From assembly GCF_000971055.1 (NCBI RefSeq), contig NZ_LARW01000084.1:1-64000 (forward strand): a DNA stretch of 64,000 bases. The letters run 5' to 3'. A program made the translations under genes and the position numbers. Each line of letters starts with the position of its first letter. The first letter of the stretch is position 1. Below are positions 44,115-54,277 of this stretch, one piece after another. The DNA comes from Sphingomonas sp. SRS2. Its GTDB lineage: Bacteria; Pseudomonadota; Alphaproteobacteria; Sphingomonadales; Sphingomonadaceae. The notes beneath the pieces were generated by a model that did not search any database, was not told where the DNA came from, and saw only the letters and a list, made by a program, of their open reading frames with translations.

Positions 44115-45224
44115 TTAGCTCGTGACGGCTTCTCCGCTGCTCCACTCCAGATGCCCCTCGCCGAAAGGGGCAAGCAAGGCGTCGATGGCGGCGTGCGTCA
44201 CCGCCTCCAACGTCGGCGGGTCCCAGCGCGGCGACTGATCCTTGTCCACCAGGATGGCGCGCACGCCTTCGGCCAGATCGTGGCCGCCGACCATGCGGAC
44301 GGCCATGCGGAAATCGTCGGACAGCACGCGTTCGATCGACTGGCCCTGGCTCTCGACCATCCGCCGCCACGTCGCATGCAGACTGGTGGGGGAGGCCCGC
44401 CCGATGACGGCATGGGCCTCGGCGATCCATTCGGCATCAGGCGCAGCGGCTTCGATCGCCGCCGCCGCTGCTGCGAGATCGGTGCCGGAAAATAGCCGCG
44501 TGATGTCCGCCTGGCGCTCCCCGAGCATACCGCCATGCAGTTCTATCGCATGTGCCGCGATAATCGCATCGACCGCGGCATGGTCGAGCCGCCCGGCCGT
44601 GGCGAGATCGGCTACAACGCCCTCGAAAGCCGCAAGCCGCACATGATGAGTGGCCAGGCCCGCCGTCAGCGCGTCGGCCGCGCCGATCTGAGGACCGATC
44701 AGGGCCAGATAGCGCCCGATCATCCCCGGACAGCGAGCGAGGAACCAGCTTCCCCCTACATCGGGAAACAGGCCGAGAACGGTTTCAGGCATGGCCATGC
44801 GGAGATCTTCGCTCACCACCCGATGGCTGCCGTGGATGGAGATGCCGAGCCCGCCCCCCATCGCGATGCCGTTGATCAGCGCGATAAAGGGTTTGGGGAA
44901 TGTGTTTATCCGGTGATTGACCCGATATTCGGCGCCGAAGAAGGCGCGGCCCAGCACCATCCTCTCGGCCCTGTCCGGCAGGGTTCCGATCGATCGCATG
45001 TCTCCCCCGGCGCAGAAGGCGCGTTCGCTGGCGCTGCGGATCAGCACCGCGTCGATGGCCGGATCGCCTGCCCATCGCGCCAGAACCGCATCGAGTTGAT
45101 CGACCATGGCGAGATTGAGGGCGTTGAGCGCTTTGGGACGATTAAGAATGATCACCCCAAGCCGCCCCTGAATGGCCGTCAGCACCTCATTAGCGGGATC
45201 AGCGGACATCGGCATTGTGGACAT
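44115..45224 (-). CDS. enoyl-CoA hydratase/isomerase family, 3-hydroxyisobutyryl-CoA hydrolase-like
   Basis: 369-aa crotonase-fold protein longer than plain enoyl-CoA hydratases (about 260 aa), the length of 3-hydroxyisobutyryl-CoA hydrolases. The signatures are LIRSASERAFCAGGDMRSIG (oxyanion hole), INGIAMGGGLGISIHG and AMPETVLGLFPDVGGSWFLAR. The reaction hydrolyses 3-hydroxyisobutyryl-CoA in valine breakdown. It is divergent from a LysR gene that may control it. In-frame ATG at 45209 is an alternative start. Confidence 0.87.
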   Translation of the reverse strand: MSTMPMSADPANEVLTAIQGRLGVIILNRPKALNALNLAMVDQLDAVLARWAGDPAIDAVLIRSASERAFCAGGDMRSIGTLPDRAERMVLGRAFFGAEYRVNHRINTFPKPFIALINGIAMGGGLGISIHGSHRVVSEDLRMAMPETVLGLFPDVGGSWFLARCPGMIGRYLALIGPQIGAADALTAGLATHHVRLAAFEGVVADLATAGRLDHAAVDAIIAAHAIELHGGMLGERQADITRLFSGTDLAAAAAAIEAAAPDAEWIAEAHAVIGRASPTSLHATWRRMVESQGQSIERVLSDDFRMAVRMVGGHDLAEGVRAILVDKDQSPRWDPPTLEAVTHAAIDALLAPFGEGHLEWSSGEAVTS

Positions 45225-45331
45225 GATCGTCTCCCAGCCGGCGGAAGGAGGCGCGGCCGGCCGCTGCTAACAGTTGACATATCCGCACGACCACAGGAGA
45301 TTTTGCGCAATTTCTGTGAAAGTCTGCACAT

Positions 45332-46249
45332 ATGAACGCGCCGCCCTTCAACTGGAACGACCTCCGCTTCTTCCTCGCGGTCGCGCGGTCGCGCACCATA
45401 TCGCTGGCCGGCCGGCGGACCGGAACCGACCATGCGACAGTCGGTCGCCGGATAAGCGCGCTCGAGGCCGCATTGGGGTTGCAACTGTTCGAGCGCAATC
45501 CGCGAGGTTACAACCTCACCCAACATGGGGAGGCTCTGCTCGGCATGGCCGGCGCCATGGAAGCCGAAGCTGTGCGGATCGAGGAGACGGTGGCCGGTCA
45601 GCAGCAAGGTATCGTTGGCGCGGTCCGGATCAGCACGCCCGAAGGCTTCGGCAACTTCTTCCTCGCGTCACGAATTGGCGCGCTGGTGGCGGCGCATCCC
45701 CGCCTCGCGGTGGAAATGATCACCATCCAGCAGATCGTGGCGCTGTCGCGCCGCGAGGCCGATGTCGCGGTGACGATGACGCTGCCGCCGGCCGGGAATT
45801 TCGTCCACGAGCATCTCACCGACTATCGCCTGTTCGTCTATGGCTCGCGGGCCTATCTCGCCTCCGCGCCGCCGATCCGATCGCGGGATGACCTCGGGGA
45901 CCATCCCTTCATCGGCTATGTCGACGACCTGATCTTCACGCGCGCTCTCAACTATCTGCCCGAAATCCGTCCGCATCTCCGCGCACGGCTTCAAAACAGC
46001 AGCCTCCACGCGCAGCTCAGCGCGACCGTCGCCGGCTTCGGCCTATGCGTCCTGCCGGCCTATGTGGCTTGTACCGCGCCCGAGTTGGTGGCGGTGTTGC
46101 CCGACGAAGTTTCGCTGCAACGCTCCTATTGGATGGTCGCCGATTCCGAGATGGCGGAAACTGCCCAGGTCCGGCTGACCCAGCGCTTCCTGCGGACCCT
46201 GCTCGCCGAAGCCGGTGATTTCTTCACAGGCTCGCCCATCGATCCGTGA
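45332..46249 (+). CDS. LysR-family transcriptional regulator
   Basis: 305-aa regulator. Winged helix-turn-helix at residues 5-65 (WNDLRFFLAVARSRTISLAGRRTGTDHATVGRRISALEAALG), followed by a substrate-binding domain. The effector domain is of the type seen in LysR proteins of sphingomonads. Divergent from the HIBCH-like gene, so control of that gene is plausible. The 3' end is 33 bases from the convergent serine hydrolase gene. Confidence 0.9.
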   Translation: MNAPPFNWNDLRFFLAVARSRTISLAGRRTGTDHATVGRRISALEAALGLQLFERNPRGYNLTQHGEALLGMAGAMEAEAVRIEETVAGQQQGIVGAVRISTPEGFGNFFLASRIGALVAAHPRLAVEMITIQQIVALSRREADVAVTMTLPPAGNFVHEHLTDYRLFVYGSRAYLASAPPIRSRDDLGDHPFIGYVDDLIFTRALNYLPEIRPHLRARLQNSSLHAQLSATVAGFGLCVLPAYVACTAPELVAVLPDEVSLQRSYWMVADSEMAETAQVRLTQRFLRTLLAEAGDFFTGSPIDP

Positions 46250-46282
46250 CGCCGACCGCGGTCAATCTGGATGCGGCCAGAC

Positions 46283-48268
46283 TCAGTAATTGAGGCTGAG
46301 ATTCATGAAGCCACCCATCCACGCGATCCAGACGATGCCAATCAGCGCCAGCGCCACGACGACGCTGCGCAACCTCACGCCCCATCCGGCGCCGGCACGG
46401 GTGACGAGAACCGCGTTCCACACTCCGATCGCCGCCGCCACGATCGGAATGATCGCCGCGCACTGCATGACCCTTACCAGTCCGTTCATGCCGTCATTAT
46501 AGACATCCAGATTGGTTTCGAGCAGCGGCCCGACGATCATATACCAGCCGCCCAGATAGAACAGGTCCGCAGCCGCGGCGACGCGCGTCAACCGGCGTGC
46601 CAGCGCCGGGCGTCCCGTAACCGCGGCTGGGATCGGATAGGCGCGGCGCAGCCATGCGACGACGGGCCACGCCAAAACAGTGGCCAGGATCACAAGCAGC
46701 GAAAGGCCGGCGACCCAGCTGTTGAACGCGGAGTTCCGCGTCAGCGGCGCGGCCTGCATCACCGAGACTGGATTGGTGCTGTCGAGGATCGTGCGGCGGC
46801 CGCCCTCATCCGTCACCTGAAGCAGTCTGGTCCCGCCGACCTCGCGCCACAGACCGGGGGCGATTTCACGAAAGCGTTCATCCTCGATCGAAGCGAGGCT
46901 GATCGAGCCATCGTCATTGGCGGTGATCTTGTCCTGCTGGAGCAGGTAGAACAGGCTGATGAAGCCCGATTCCACGCGCCGCGAACTTTCGTAATGCCCG
47001 GCAAGCGCCTGGGCATGCGCGGCTGCGCCCGCGATTGCCGGCGGGTCCTTGGCCTTCGGCGCCGGGAAATAGCGATCCATGAACAGATCGAACAGGCGCG
47101 ACCGTACGCCATAGACCGAATCATTCTCGCCGCGGCTGTTGAAGCTCACGAAGATCCCGACCCCCTGATCGGGCAGGAGGTTCATATCGGTATGGAACAC
47201 GATCGTATCGCCGCCATGGCCGATGACGAGGCGTCCGTTGCGCTGTCCATGGAAGAAGCCGTGCGCCATGGTGTCAAAGCCGGCGCGTGGCGCGACCGCC
47301 GGGCTGTACATGAGCCGCGCGGTTTCGGGCTGAAGGATCCGCGTTGCGCCGAAGCGGCCCGCTTGGAGATGGGCGATCATGAAATTGGCCATGTCCGCGC
47401 CTGTCGCGCTGACGCTGCCGGCGGGCGCGGTGGCGATGAGTTCGAACTTGGCGGGCGGCTGGTCGCTCTGACGATAGCCCTTGGACATCGAGCCGGCGAG
47501 GCTCGCGGGCAGCGGCTGGACGAAGGTCGTCCGGCGCATCTGCAACGGGGCGAGAATGTGCCGCTGGACATAGGCTTCGAACGGCTCGCCCGAAACGCGC
47601 TCGACAATATAGCCGGCCAGCGCGGTGCCGTAGTTGGAGTAGGCCGGAACCGCGCCGGCCGGGAACAGCAGCGGGCGGATATTTTCCTTCAGATAGCGTT
47701 CGTTGGTCTTCAGCCGCGCGGGATCGGTCGCAAGAATGTCCTTGAGCCCTTCCTCGAAGCCCCCGCGATGCCTCATCAGGTCGTTCATCGTGACCGCGCG
47801 GCCCGACGCCGGCGTGATCATGAAGTCGAGATATCGGTTGATGTCGGCATCGAGATCGATCTTCCCCGCCTCGACCAGCTGCATCACCGCCGTCCAGGTG
47901 AAGAGCTTCGACGTCGATCCGATCCGCATCAGCGTACGATCGGGATCCATTGCCGCCCCGGTGGCGACATCCGCGACGCCATAGCCCTTCTTGAAGAGCA
48001 GCTGCCCGTCCTTGACGATGACGATCTGCGCTCCGGCGATCTTGCCCTGTTTCAGCGCCGCCGGGAAATAGCCATCGGACCAGGCGGCGACATCGGTGGC
48101 GGTGAGCGCGGGCGTCGCCGCTGCGGGCGCGGTTTGGGCGGATGCGGGCTCGGCTTCGGCTGCGGGTACCGGAGGCACCGGCGCAAGCGACGACTTTATC
48201 TGCGAAACGGCCGGTATTGCGATCAGCGCGCAGGCGAGCAGCGCGGCCAGAGCTTTTTTCCCCATCAT
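46283..48268 (-). CDS. serine hydrolase (class C beta-lactamase fold) with C-terminal membrane domain
   Basis: 661-aa exported enzyme. A signal peptide starts at MMGKKALAALL. The penicilloyl-hydrolase catalytic triad motifs are RIGSTSKLFTWTA (S-x-x-K), YSNYGTALAGYIV (Y-x-N) and IGHGGDTIVFHTD (H-x-G). The last 160 residues hold about four hydrophobic segments, giving a membrane-anchored C-terminus. ATG at 48268 has GGAGAGAG upstream. It is a clear paralogue of the gene at 56620: the same length and the same triad surroundings. A D-aminopeptidase, DD-peptidase or esterase role on D-amino-acid peptides is inferred from context. Confidence 0.88.
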   Translation of the reverse strand: MMGKKALAALLACALIAIPAVSQIKSSLAPVPPVPAAEAEPASAQTAPAAATPALTATDVAAWSDGYFPAALKQGKIAGAQIVIVKDGQLLFKKGYGVADVATGAAMDPDRTLMRIGSTSKLFTWTAVMQLVEAGKIDLDADINRYLDFMITPASGRAVTMNDLMRHRGGFEEGLKDILATDPARLKTNERYLKENIRPLLFPAGAVPAYSNYGTALAGYIVERVSGEPFEAYVQRHILAPLQMRRTTFVQPLPASLAGSMSKGYRQSDQPPAKFELIATAPAGSVSATGADMANFMIAHLQAGRFGATRILQPETARLMYSPAVAPRAGFDTMAHGFFHGQRNGRLVIGHGGDTIVFHTDMNLLPDQGVGIFVSFNSRGENDSVYGVRSRLFDLFMDRYFPAPKAKDPPAIAGAAAHAQALAGHYESSRRVESGFISLFYLLQQDKITANDDGSISLASIEDERFREIAPGLWREVGGTRLLQVTDEGGRRTILDSTNPVSVMQAAPLTRNSAFNSWVAGLSLLVILATVLAWPVVAWLRRAYPIPAAVTGRPALARRLTRVAAAADLFYLGGWYMIVGPLLETNLDVYNDGMNGLVRVMQCAAIIPIVAAAIGVWNAVLVTRAGAGWGVRLRSVVVALALIGIVWIAWMGGFMNLSLNY

Positions 48269-48320
48269 CACTCTCTCCGTTCGATACACTATACCGGCAC
48301 CGATATCTGGCGTCCGAAGC

Positions 48321-49898
48321 TCATTGCCCGGCCCGTTCCGGCTCAAAGGCGAGATCGCCATAATCGAAGCTGAAATCGGCAATCGGCGATACCGCCTTCG
48401 TGGTGATCCGCGCCACCTTGCCCTCGGCGTCGATCGCGAAGGTCAGATAGGCAGGCTCCAGCGTCGGATCGTCGAACCGCGTTATGAAGCTGTCATATTG
48501 ATAATGTTCGAGCCGGCCCGCCATGCGGGGCGTGGGCACGAAGTTGACCGTGAGCCCGCCAGCGTCCGATGTCACGTCGATGGGTCCGTACCAGGGATCG
48601 ACATAGCGGCCGGCATAGCGCGCCAGCGGCAGCGATGGTCCTATTTTCGCGGGTGTCGCCGCCTTCTGCGTGACCGCCCTCTCCGCCGCGGCGACGCGCT
48701 GCTTGCGATAAACACGGAAGCGGGCCGGCCAGTCCTGGCCGGGCAGCCCGAGATAGTGGTCGAGCAGCTCGTACATCAGGCCGTGGCGCGGCTCAGCTTC
48801 CTCGCTATTGAGCTCGATCGCGAAGCCGACCTTCTTCTCGGGGATCAGCACCACGACCGAGGTCAGGCCATAGAGGCCGCCAGCATGCCAGACGATCTTA
48901 TGGCCGCGATAGTCGCGCACCTCCCAGCCAAGCGCATAGGACTGGAACGAAGGCTGCGCACCGCTGACCGGGGCGGGCAGGTCGGCGATCGGAATTGGCG
49001 TGACCGGAGTCCACATCTCGCGCGCCTGGGCCTCGCTGAACAGCCGCCCGCCACCGGGTATCGCGCCTTGGGCAAGCTGGATCTGCAGCCAGCGCGCCAT
49101 ATCGTTCGCACTGGCCCCCACCAGGCCGGCCGGCGCGGAGGATTGCGGCAGATGATCCTGTTCATCGAGTATGCGCTGCATCCCGGTGCCGCGCACCGCC
49201 CCGCCATAGCGGGCATGCGGCTGGGCACGATTGGCGTTGGCATATACCCGCGCATATTCCGCCGCCGCGGTCTTCATGCCCGCGGGCTTGAAGATATGCT
49301 CGCGGACATAATCTTCCCACGTCTGCCCGCTCACCGCCTCAAGCAACTGGCCGGCGACGATGTAGAGGACATTGTCGTAGGCATAAGCGCTGCGGAAACT
49401 CGTCGCGGGCCTGATGTAGCGCAGCCTGCGGACAATCTCGGCGCGCGAATAGCTCCCGCGCGGCACATAGAGCATGTCGCCCGCACCGAGCCCCAGCCCG
49501 CTGCGATGGACGAGCAGATCGCGCACCGTCATCTCGCGCGTCACCCAGGCGTCGTACATCTGGAAACCGGGCAGGCGATCGATCACCTTGTCGTCCCAGC
49601 CGAGCTTGCCCGCATCAACCAGCGTCGCCAGCGCCGCCGCCGTCATCGCCTTCGCGGTCGATCCGATCATGAAGACCGTGTCGGCGTCTACCTTCTGCGG
49701 TGCGCCCAATTTGCGGACGCCATAGCCCCTTGCGAGTGTGACCTGCCCGTCTTCGACGATCGCGATGGCCATGCCGGGGGTGCCCGCCGCCTCACGCACG
49801 GCGTCGACACGGGCATCGAAGCCGGCGGGCGGCGCGGAGAATGCCGGCATCGCTAACGCGAGCAAAGGCAGTGCGGCGACGACGATGCGCTGTTTCAT
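48321..49898 (-). CDS. serine hydrolase (class C beta-lactamase fold)
   Basis: 525-aa exported hydrolase with a cleaved signal peptide (LPLLALAMPAFSAPP). Motifs are FMIGSTAKAMTAAAL (S-x-x-K), YAYDNVLYIVAG (Y-x-N) and IVWHAGGLYGL (H-x-G). The C-terminal region from about residue 400 resembles the DUF3471/beta-barrel domain of D-aminopeptidase-like serine hydrolases. The ATG overlaps the YkvI-type permease stop by four bases. It is not the closest relative of the two 661-aa hydrolases but shares the fold. Confidence 0.87.
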   Translation of the reverse strand: MKQRIVVAALPLLALAMPAFSAPPAGFDARVDAVREAAGTPGMAIAIVEDGQVTLARGYGVRKLGAPQKVDADTVFMIGSTAKAMTAAALATLVDAGKLGWDDKVIDRLPGFQMYDAWVTREMTVRDLLVHRSGLGLGAGDMLYVPRGSYSRAEIVRRLRYIRPATSFRSAYAYDNVLYIVAGQLLEAVSGQTWEDYVREHIFKPAGMKTAAAEYARVYANANRAQPHARYGGAVRGTGMQRILDEQDHLPQSSAPAGLVGASANDMARWLQIQLAQGAIPGGGRLFSEAQAREMWTPVTPIPIADLPAPVSGAQPSFQSYALGWEVRDYRGHKIVWHAGGLYGLTSVVVLIPEKKVGFAIELNSEEAEPRHGLMYELLDHYLGLPGQDWPARFRVYRKQRVAAAERAVTQKAATPAKIGPSLPLARYAGRYVDPWYGPIDVTSDAGGLTVNFVPTPRMAGRLEHYQYDSFITRFDDPTLEPAYLTFAIDAEGKVARITTKAVSPIADFSFDYGDLAFEPERAGQ

Positions 49899-50998
49899 GA
49901 TGGCTCCGGCTGAGGCATCACCGGGCGCGGCGCGCGCCGAAGCACGACGACGACGAGCAGCGGCACAACGTAGATGACGATGATCGCCCAGGCGATCGCG
50001 CGATAGCCCGACGCGATCAGCGTCACGAGGCCGATCCGGTCGGCGATCAGCATGCACGGCACCAGCAGAGCCAGGGCAGCTGCGGCACGGATCGCGGGGG
50101 TGAGGGTTACGCCCCGCGTGCGCGCGAGACGTTCGTTTACCGCATGGACGGCGCCGGTGCCGCTTTCGAGCAGTGCAGCGAAGATCATGAACTGGAAGAT
50201 CAGGTGGAAGACCGGGTGGCCGAGGCGCACCAGCATATAATCGGACGGCAGCACCTCGCCGGCGATCTCCGGCATGAACGCCATCATTCCGACGAAGAAC
50301 AGCATCGCCGGCAGCATTGCGAGCGGCCCGGCGATCAGGCCCGCCACCACCGCATCACGCCCACTGCGGAAATGGCGCGTCACGGACAGCACGATCACTG
50401 CGCCGATGACGTTATAGCCGGCATAGGTAACGCCGCCGAGCGCCCAGTCGCCGGACGGCAAAGTGTCGAACGCCGTGACGACCTTGTCGCCCACCCCGGC
50501 CAGCATCAGCAGGAAGAAGACCGCATAGGTGGCGTAAAGCAGCACCGACACCCAGACGAAGACACGCTCCACCCCGGCATTGCCGAAGGCGACGCAAGCG
50601 ACGATGCCGAACATCAACGCGAGCGTGCCGACAAGCGGCGGAAGGCCGAGCGTGGCGGCGGCGATCGCGCCGGCTGCCGCGCCGAATACCGAGAGGATCA
50701 GGACGATGAAGACCGCATAGGCGACTTCGAACAAAACCCAGGCGCGGCCCAGCAGCGCCTGGAAAAAATGGCGATAATCGCGTGCGCCGGTCTTGTAGGC
50801 GAAATGGAAGGTGGCGGCGGCGACCAAGGCCCAGATCATCGTGGCGAGCAGCATCGCGGCCAGCCCGCCCCACGGCCCGGCGGGCAGGAAGAATTCGGCG
50901 ATCTCGCGGCCAGTGGCATATCCGCCGCCGATGATGACCGCCTTGAACGCCAGCCCAGGCAGCAGGTAACGTCTGAAGCGGTCGCGCGCGATGCTCAT
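49895..50998 (-). CDS. YkvI-family membrane permease
   Basis: 367-aa protein of about ten transmembrane segments. The N-terminus GLAFKAVIIGGGYATGREIAEFF contains the conserved discontinuous first helix of the APC superfamily. Later helices contain VAYAVFIVLILSVFGAAAGAI and FIFAALLESGTGAVHAVNERL. It overlaps the dgcN stop upstream and the serine hydrolase start downstream by four bases each, so it belongs to the same operon. Import of a D-amino acid (such as D-glutamate) or its N-acetyl form is a context-based proposal; the family's substrates are poorly known. Confidence 0.8.
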   Translation of the reverse strand: MSIARDRFRRYLLPGLAFKAVIIGGGYATGREIAEFFLPAGPWGGLAAMLLATMIWALVAAATFHFAYKTGARDYRHFFQALLGRAWVLFEVAYAVFIVLILSVFGAAAGAIAAATLGLPPLVGTLALMFGIVACVAFGNAGVERVFVWVSVLLYATYAVFFLLMLAGVGDKVVTAFDTLPSGDWALGGVTYAGYNVIGAVIVLSVTRHFRSGRDAVVAGLIAGPLAMLPAMLFFVGMMAFMPEIAGEVLPSDYMLVRLGHPVFHLIFQFMIFAALLESGTGAVHAVNERLARTRGVTLTPAIRAAAALALLVPCMLIADRIGLVTLIASGYRAIAWAIIVIYVVPLLVVVVLRRAPRPVMPQPEPS

Positions 50999-52050
50999 GC
51001 CTGACAGGCGTCGAGCAGCACTTCAAAGGCGGGCCCGCCCCGCATGGGGTCGGCAGCAGGCAAGCCGAGCCGCGCCGTGGTAGAGGCGATGAGACCGTCT
51101 GCCGCATCCTGCGTCATATCGGCGGTATTGAGGCTGACGCCGATGCAGCGGATCGCGGGATTGGTGAGCCGGCCCAGCATCACAGTCTGCTCAATCACCG
51201 CCTCTATCGTCGGCACTGGAAAAGCGGAATGACCGAGAATCGTCTCGCGCTCCGGCTGATGGCACACGATGAACAGGTCGGGCTGGCTGCCATGCAGCAG
51301 CGCCAGCGACACCGCCGCGTAGGAGGGATGGAATAGCGACCCCTGCCCTTCGATCACATCGAAATGGTCGGGTGCGGCGGTGGGGCTCAGCAATTCGGCC
51401 GCACCCGCCGCGAAATCGGCGATCACCGCGTCGATCGCGATACCCTCACCCGCGAGCATGATGCCGGTCTGCCCACTGGCTCTGAAAGTGGCGTCGACGC
51501 CGCGCGCCGATAGCCCGCGGGCTATCGCCAGCGCAGTGTACTTCTTGCCGAGCGCACAATCGGTACCGACCGTCAGCAGCCGCTTTCCCGATCGCTTCAC
51601 CCCGGTGGCGATCGGCAGATCGGCCGGCGGCACGCGCAGATCGATCAGCGCACGTCCGCGCCGCCCAGCCGCTTCCCGCAGCACGGCGATGCCGTTCAGC
51701 TGGACATGCATCCCGGCGACGATATCTAGCCCGGCTTCGATCGCTGCGAGGAGTTCGGGAATCCATGTCGGGGGTATCACGCCGCCCGGGTTCGCCACCC
51801 CGATCACCATGGCGCGCGCGCCCTTTGCCGCCGCTTCCGCCGGCGTGAGACGCGGCAGTCCGGCCGTCACCCTGGCGGCGGGCAACCCCCACTCGCCAAG
51901 ACAACGATCCCCGGCCCAGTCGCGCAATCCAAACGCCGTCTTGGCGAAGCCCGGCTCGACCGTGTCGCCGAGGAACAGAAGATAGGGAGCGGGCAGCGCA
52001 TGAACCGAGCCCGTCTCCCTGGAACGCGTCGGCAACTCTACATGGGTCAT
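50995..52050 (-). CDS. dgcN: D-glutamate N-acetyltransferase (DUF1611 family)
   Basis: 351-aa DUF1611/COG3367 protein. The N-terminal half has LLFLGDTVEPGFAKTAFGL; the C-terminal half has a P-loop-like GTDCALGKKYTALAIARGL and DVIEGQGSLFHPSYAAVS. Proteins of this family were shown in marine Proteobacteria to N-acetylate D-glutamate (DgcN), with the racemase DgcA converting the product to N-acetyl-L-glutamate. The dgcA-like gene is nearby at 55607. The ATG at 52050 is four bases from the TonB receptor stop upstream, so the two are co-transcribed. Confidence 0.82.
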   Translation of the reverse strand: MTHVELPTRSRETGSVHALPAPYLLFLGDTVEPGFAKTAFGLRDWAGDRCLGEWGLPAARVTAGLPRLTPAEAAAKGARAMVIGVANPGGVIPPTWIPELLAAIEAGLDIVAGMHVQLNGIAVLREAAGRRGRALIDLRVPPADLPIATGVKRSGKRLLTVGTDCALGKKYTALAIARGLSARGVDATFRASGQTGIMLAGEGIAIDAVIADFAAGAAELLSPTAAPDHFDVIEGQGSLFHPSYAAVSLALLHGSQPDLFIVCHQPERETILGHSAFPVPTIEAVIEQTVMLGRLTNPAIRCIGVSLNTADMTQDAADGLIASTTARLGLPAADPMRGGPAFEVLLDACQA

Positions 52051-52054
52051 CGCA

Positions 52055-54277
52055 TCAGAAGCCTGCGCTAAGCGTGACGCCGATCGTGCGGGGGCGGATG
52101 ATGCCGGTGCCGACGGAGCCGAATGGGAAATTACCTTCGCCGACGGTGCTGGTCTTGCCTTCGGTATCGAGAAGATTCTTGGCATAGACTTCCAAAGAGA
52201 AGCGGCCAAAGTCGACACCGCCGCGAAGATCGACGACGGTGTAGGACGGGACGTTGAACTGACGTCCGGTGGCGGCGAGGAAGGCCGCGCTGTACTCTCC
52301 CTGCTGATCGCCCAGGAAGCGCAGCGACCCGCCGATCGACGCCTTCGTGTCGTCGGCGACATTCCAGCTGTAATCGCTATTAAGCGATACCGCGAACTTC
52401 GGAACGAAGGGCAGACGATCGCCATCGCGGCCGCCGACCAGCGGATCGGTATCCTCCTTGAGCTTCGCCTTGGTATAGGCGCCGTTGACCGACAGCTCCC
52501 AACCGCGCGTCGGGCGCATCGTCGCGGTGAACTCGACACCGTCGCTCGTCGCCTTGCCGCCATTGGCGTTGACGCCGAAATTGTTGATCACCGCGAACAG
52601 CTGGATGTCGGTCCAGTCGATATGGAAGGCGGCGACGTCGATACCGAAGCTGCGATCGCTGGTCTCGGCCTTGACGCCGATTTCGTAGCTGATGACCGAA
52701 TCCGAGCTGTAGGTCTTGATGTCGGTCGGTGCGCCCGGAGGAACGATGTTCGGGCCGCCGGCACGGAACCCCTTGGCCACGCGCGCATAGATCGCGCCGG
52801 TCTCGTTAAACTTGAACTTGGGCGCGACCGACCAGGTGAAGACATTTTCCTTCGAAGTCGAATCGAGGGTGGGCGGTGCGAGCAGGCCGGTGCCGAACTG
52901 ATCGGCATATTGGTCGTTATGGCTGTAACGCCCACCGAAGGTCAGATCGAAGTGCGGCCCCATATGGAGCGTGCCGTTGGCGAACGCCGCATATTCTTTA
53001 TATTTCGAGCTCGTAGCCCCATCGAACAACTGGGGGATAAGCGGCGATATCGTCAGCGCGCCCTGATCATAAGCGTCCAGACGCTGGATGATCGCGCCCT
53101 TTTCATGGTTATAATAGCCGCCGAGCAGCCATTCGAAACTATCGCTTTCGGGGGAGGCCAACCGCACTTCCTGGGTGAAGCGCTCGACATTGGTCTGCTG
53201 GACGAGGCCGATATCGACCAGCGGCCCGGTAGCATCGGAATAGACACCAAGCGCGCCGCCGTAGAAGACCGTCTGATCGTCGCGCAACGACGCCTTCAAT
53301 GTGCTGTAGCTGGTGACGGACGTCAGCGTCGCAAAGCCCAGATCGAGGTCGGCCACACCGTTGTACAGGCGATAGCGGACGTTGGTGTATTCGGGCACAT
53401 ATTGCGAAAGAGTCAGTCCGCGCCCAGCCGTCGAAAGCGAAACCGGATCGCTCTCGACAACGGTCGCGCCATCACTGTTCAGGTTCTGCAGCACTGCTGT
53501 GAGGCGCACCGAGAGCGTCTCGGTCGGTTCGAACAAACCGGATATGCGGCCGCCATAGCTCTTCGAATCGTTGATGTTCTTTTCGACGTCCGATCCGCCC
53601 AGCCCGGTCGAATCGATGAAGCCGCCATAGGAGCGATAGAAGCCGGACGCCCGGATTGCCGCATTGTCCGCGAGGGGGACGTTGATCATCGCCGAACCGC
53701 TATAGGACATATCGCCGCCCTTCACGGTTTCGGCGCTGGCACGGCCTTTCGCTTCGAAATTATCGAAGCGGGGAGCGGTGGTGACGAACTTCACGACGCC
53801 GCCCAGCGAACTTGCGCCGTAGAGCGTACCCTGCGGCCCGCGCAACACCTCGACGCGCGCGATGTCGAACGTGTCGAGCTCACCCGCGAGAATCGCCGAG
53901 TTCACCTGACCGCTCGACGACCCGAACGGCGTTTCGTCGATATAGGTCGCGACCGTCGCCGCGACGCCGCCGGTGTTGAGGCCGCGCAGCACGATCCGCG
54001 CTTCGCCCGGATTGCTCTGCGAAATCTGCAGGCCCGGGATCAGCTTGGCATAGTCCTGGAAATTGAAGGCCTGGTTACGCTCGAGGGCATCGCCGCCCAC
54101 GACCGAGACCGACTGCGGCACGTCGATCAGCATCTGCTCGCGCTTCTGCGCAGTCACGATGATCTCTCCCGGCTGCCCCGAATCCGCTGCGGCCGATCCC
54201 TGCGCGGCGGCGGCGCTCCCGATGAAGGCCATGGCCATCGCCGTGGACGCCGACAAGGTTGTCCGAATGAGTTTCAT
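52055..54277 (-). CDS. TonB-dependent receptor
   Basis: 740-aa outer-membrane receptor. A signal peptide (to about AAAQGS) is followed by GEIIVTAQKREQM at the plug start, then VEVLRGPQGTLYGASSLGGVVKF and the C-terminal IGVTLSAGF. GGGAGG precedes the ATG. First gene of the operon dgcN-ykvI-hydrolase-hydrolase and downstream of the conserved operator-like sequence at 54322. It probably brings the peptide or muropeptide substrate of the locus into the periplasm. Confidence 0.95.
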   Translation of the reverse strand: MKLIRTTLSASTAMAMAFIGSAAAAQGSAAADSGQPGEIIVTAQKREQMLIDVPQSVSVVGGDALERNQAFNFQDYAKLIPGLQISQSNPGEARIVLRGLNTGGVAATVATYIDETPFGSSSGQVNSAILAGELDTFDIARVEVLRGPQGTLYGASSLGGVVKFVTTAPRFDNFEAKGRASAETVKGGDMSYSGSAMINVPLADNAAIRASGFYRSYGGFIDSTGLGGSDVEKNINDSKSYGGRISGLFEPTETLSVRLTAVLQNLNSDGATVVESDPVSLSTAGRGLTLSQYVPEYTNVRYRLYNGVADLDLGFATLTSVTSYSTLKASLRDDQTVFYGGALGVYSDATGPLVDIGLVQQTNVERFTQEVRLASPESDSFEWLLGGYYNHEKGAIIQRLDAYDQGALTISPLIPQLFDGATSSKYKEYAAFANGTLHMGPHFDLTFGGRYSHNDQYADQFGTGLLAPPTLDSTSKENVFTWSVAPKFKFNETGAIYARVAKGFRAGGPNIVPPGAPTDIKTYSSDSVISYEIGVKAETSDRSFGIDVAAFHIDWTDIQLFAVINNFGVNANGGKATSDGVEFTATMRPTRGWELSVNGAYTKAKLKEDTDPLVGGRDGDRLPFVPKFAVSLNSDYSWNVADDTKASIGGSLRFLGDQQGEYSAAFLAATGRQFNVPSYTVVDLRGGVDFGRFSLEVYAKNLLDTEGKTSTVGEGNFPFGSVGTGIIRPRTIGVTLSAGF

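Noticed and set aside
46271-48373. 700-codon plus-strand open frame opposite a serine hydrolase
   Set aside because: Shadow frame rich in Arg/His/Asp with no recognisable motif; the minus strand has a full catalytic triad and signal peptide.
48096-49856. 586-codon plus-strand open frame
   Set aside because: Antisense to the second serine hydrolase; composition typical of antisense translation.
46283-49898. Serine hydrolases as beta-lactam resistance genes
   Set aside because: Length, C-terminal domains and D-peptide context differ from true class C beta-lactamases; no AmpR-type regulator adjoins them.
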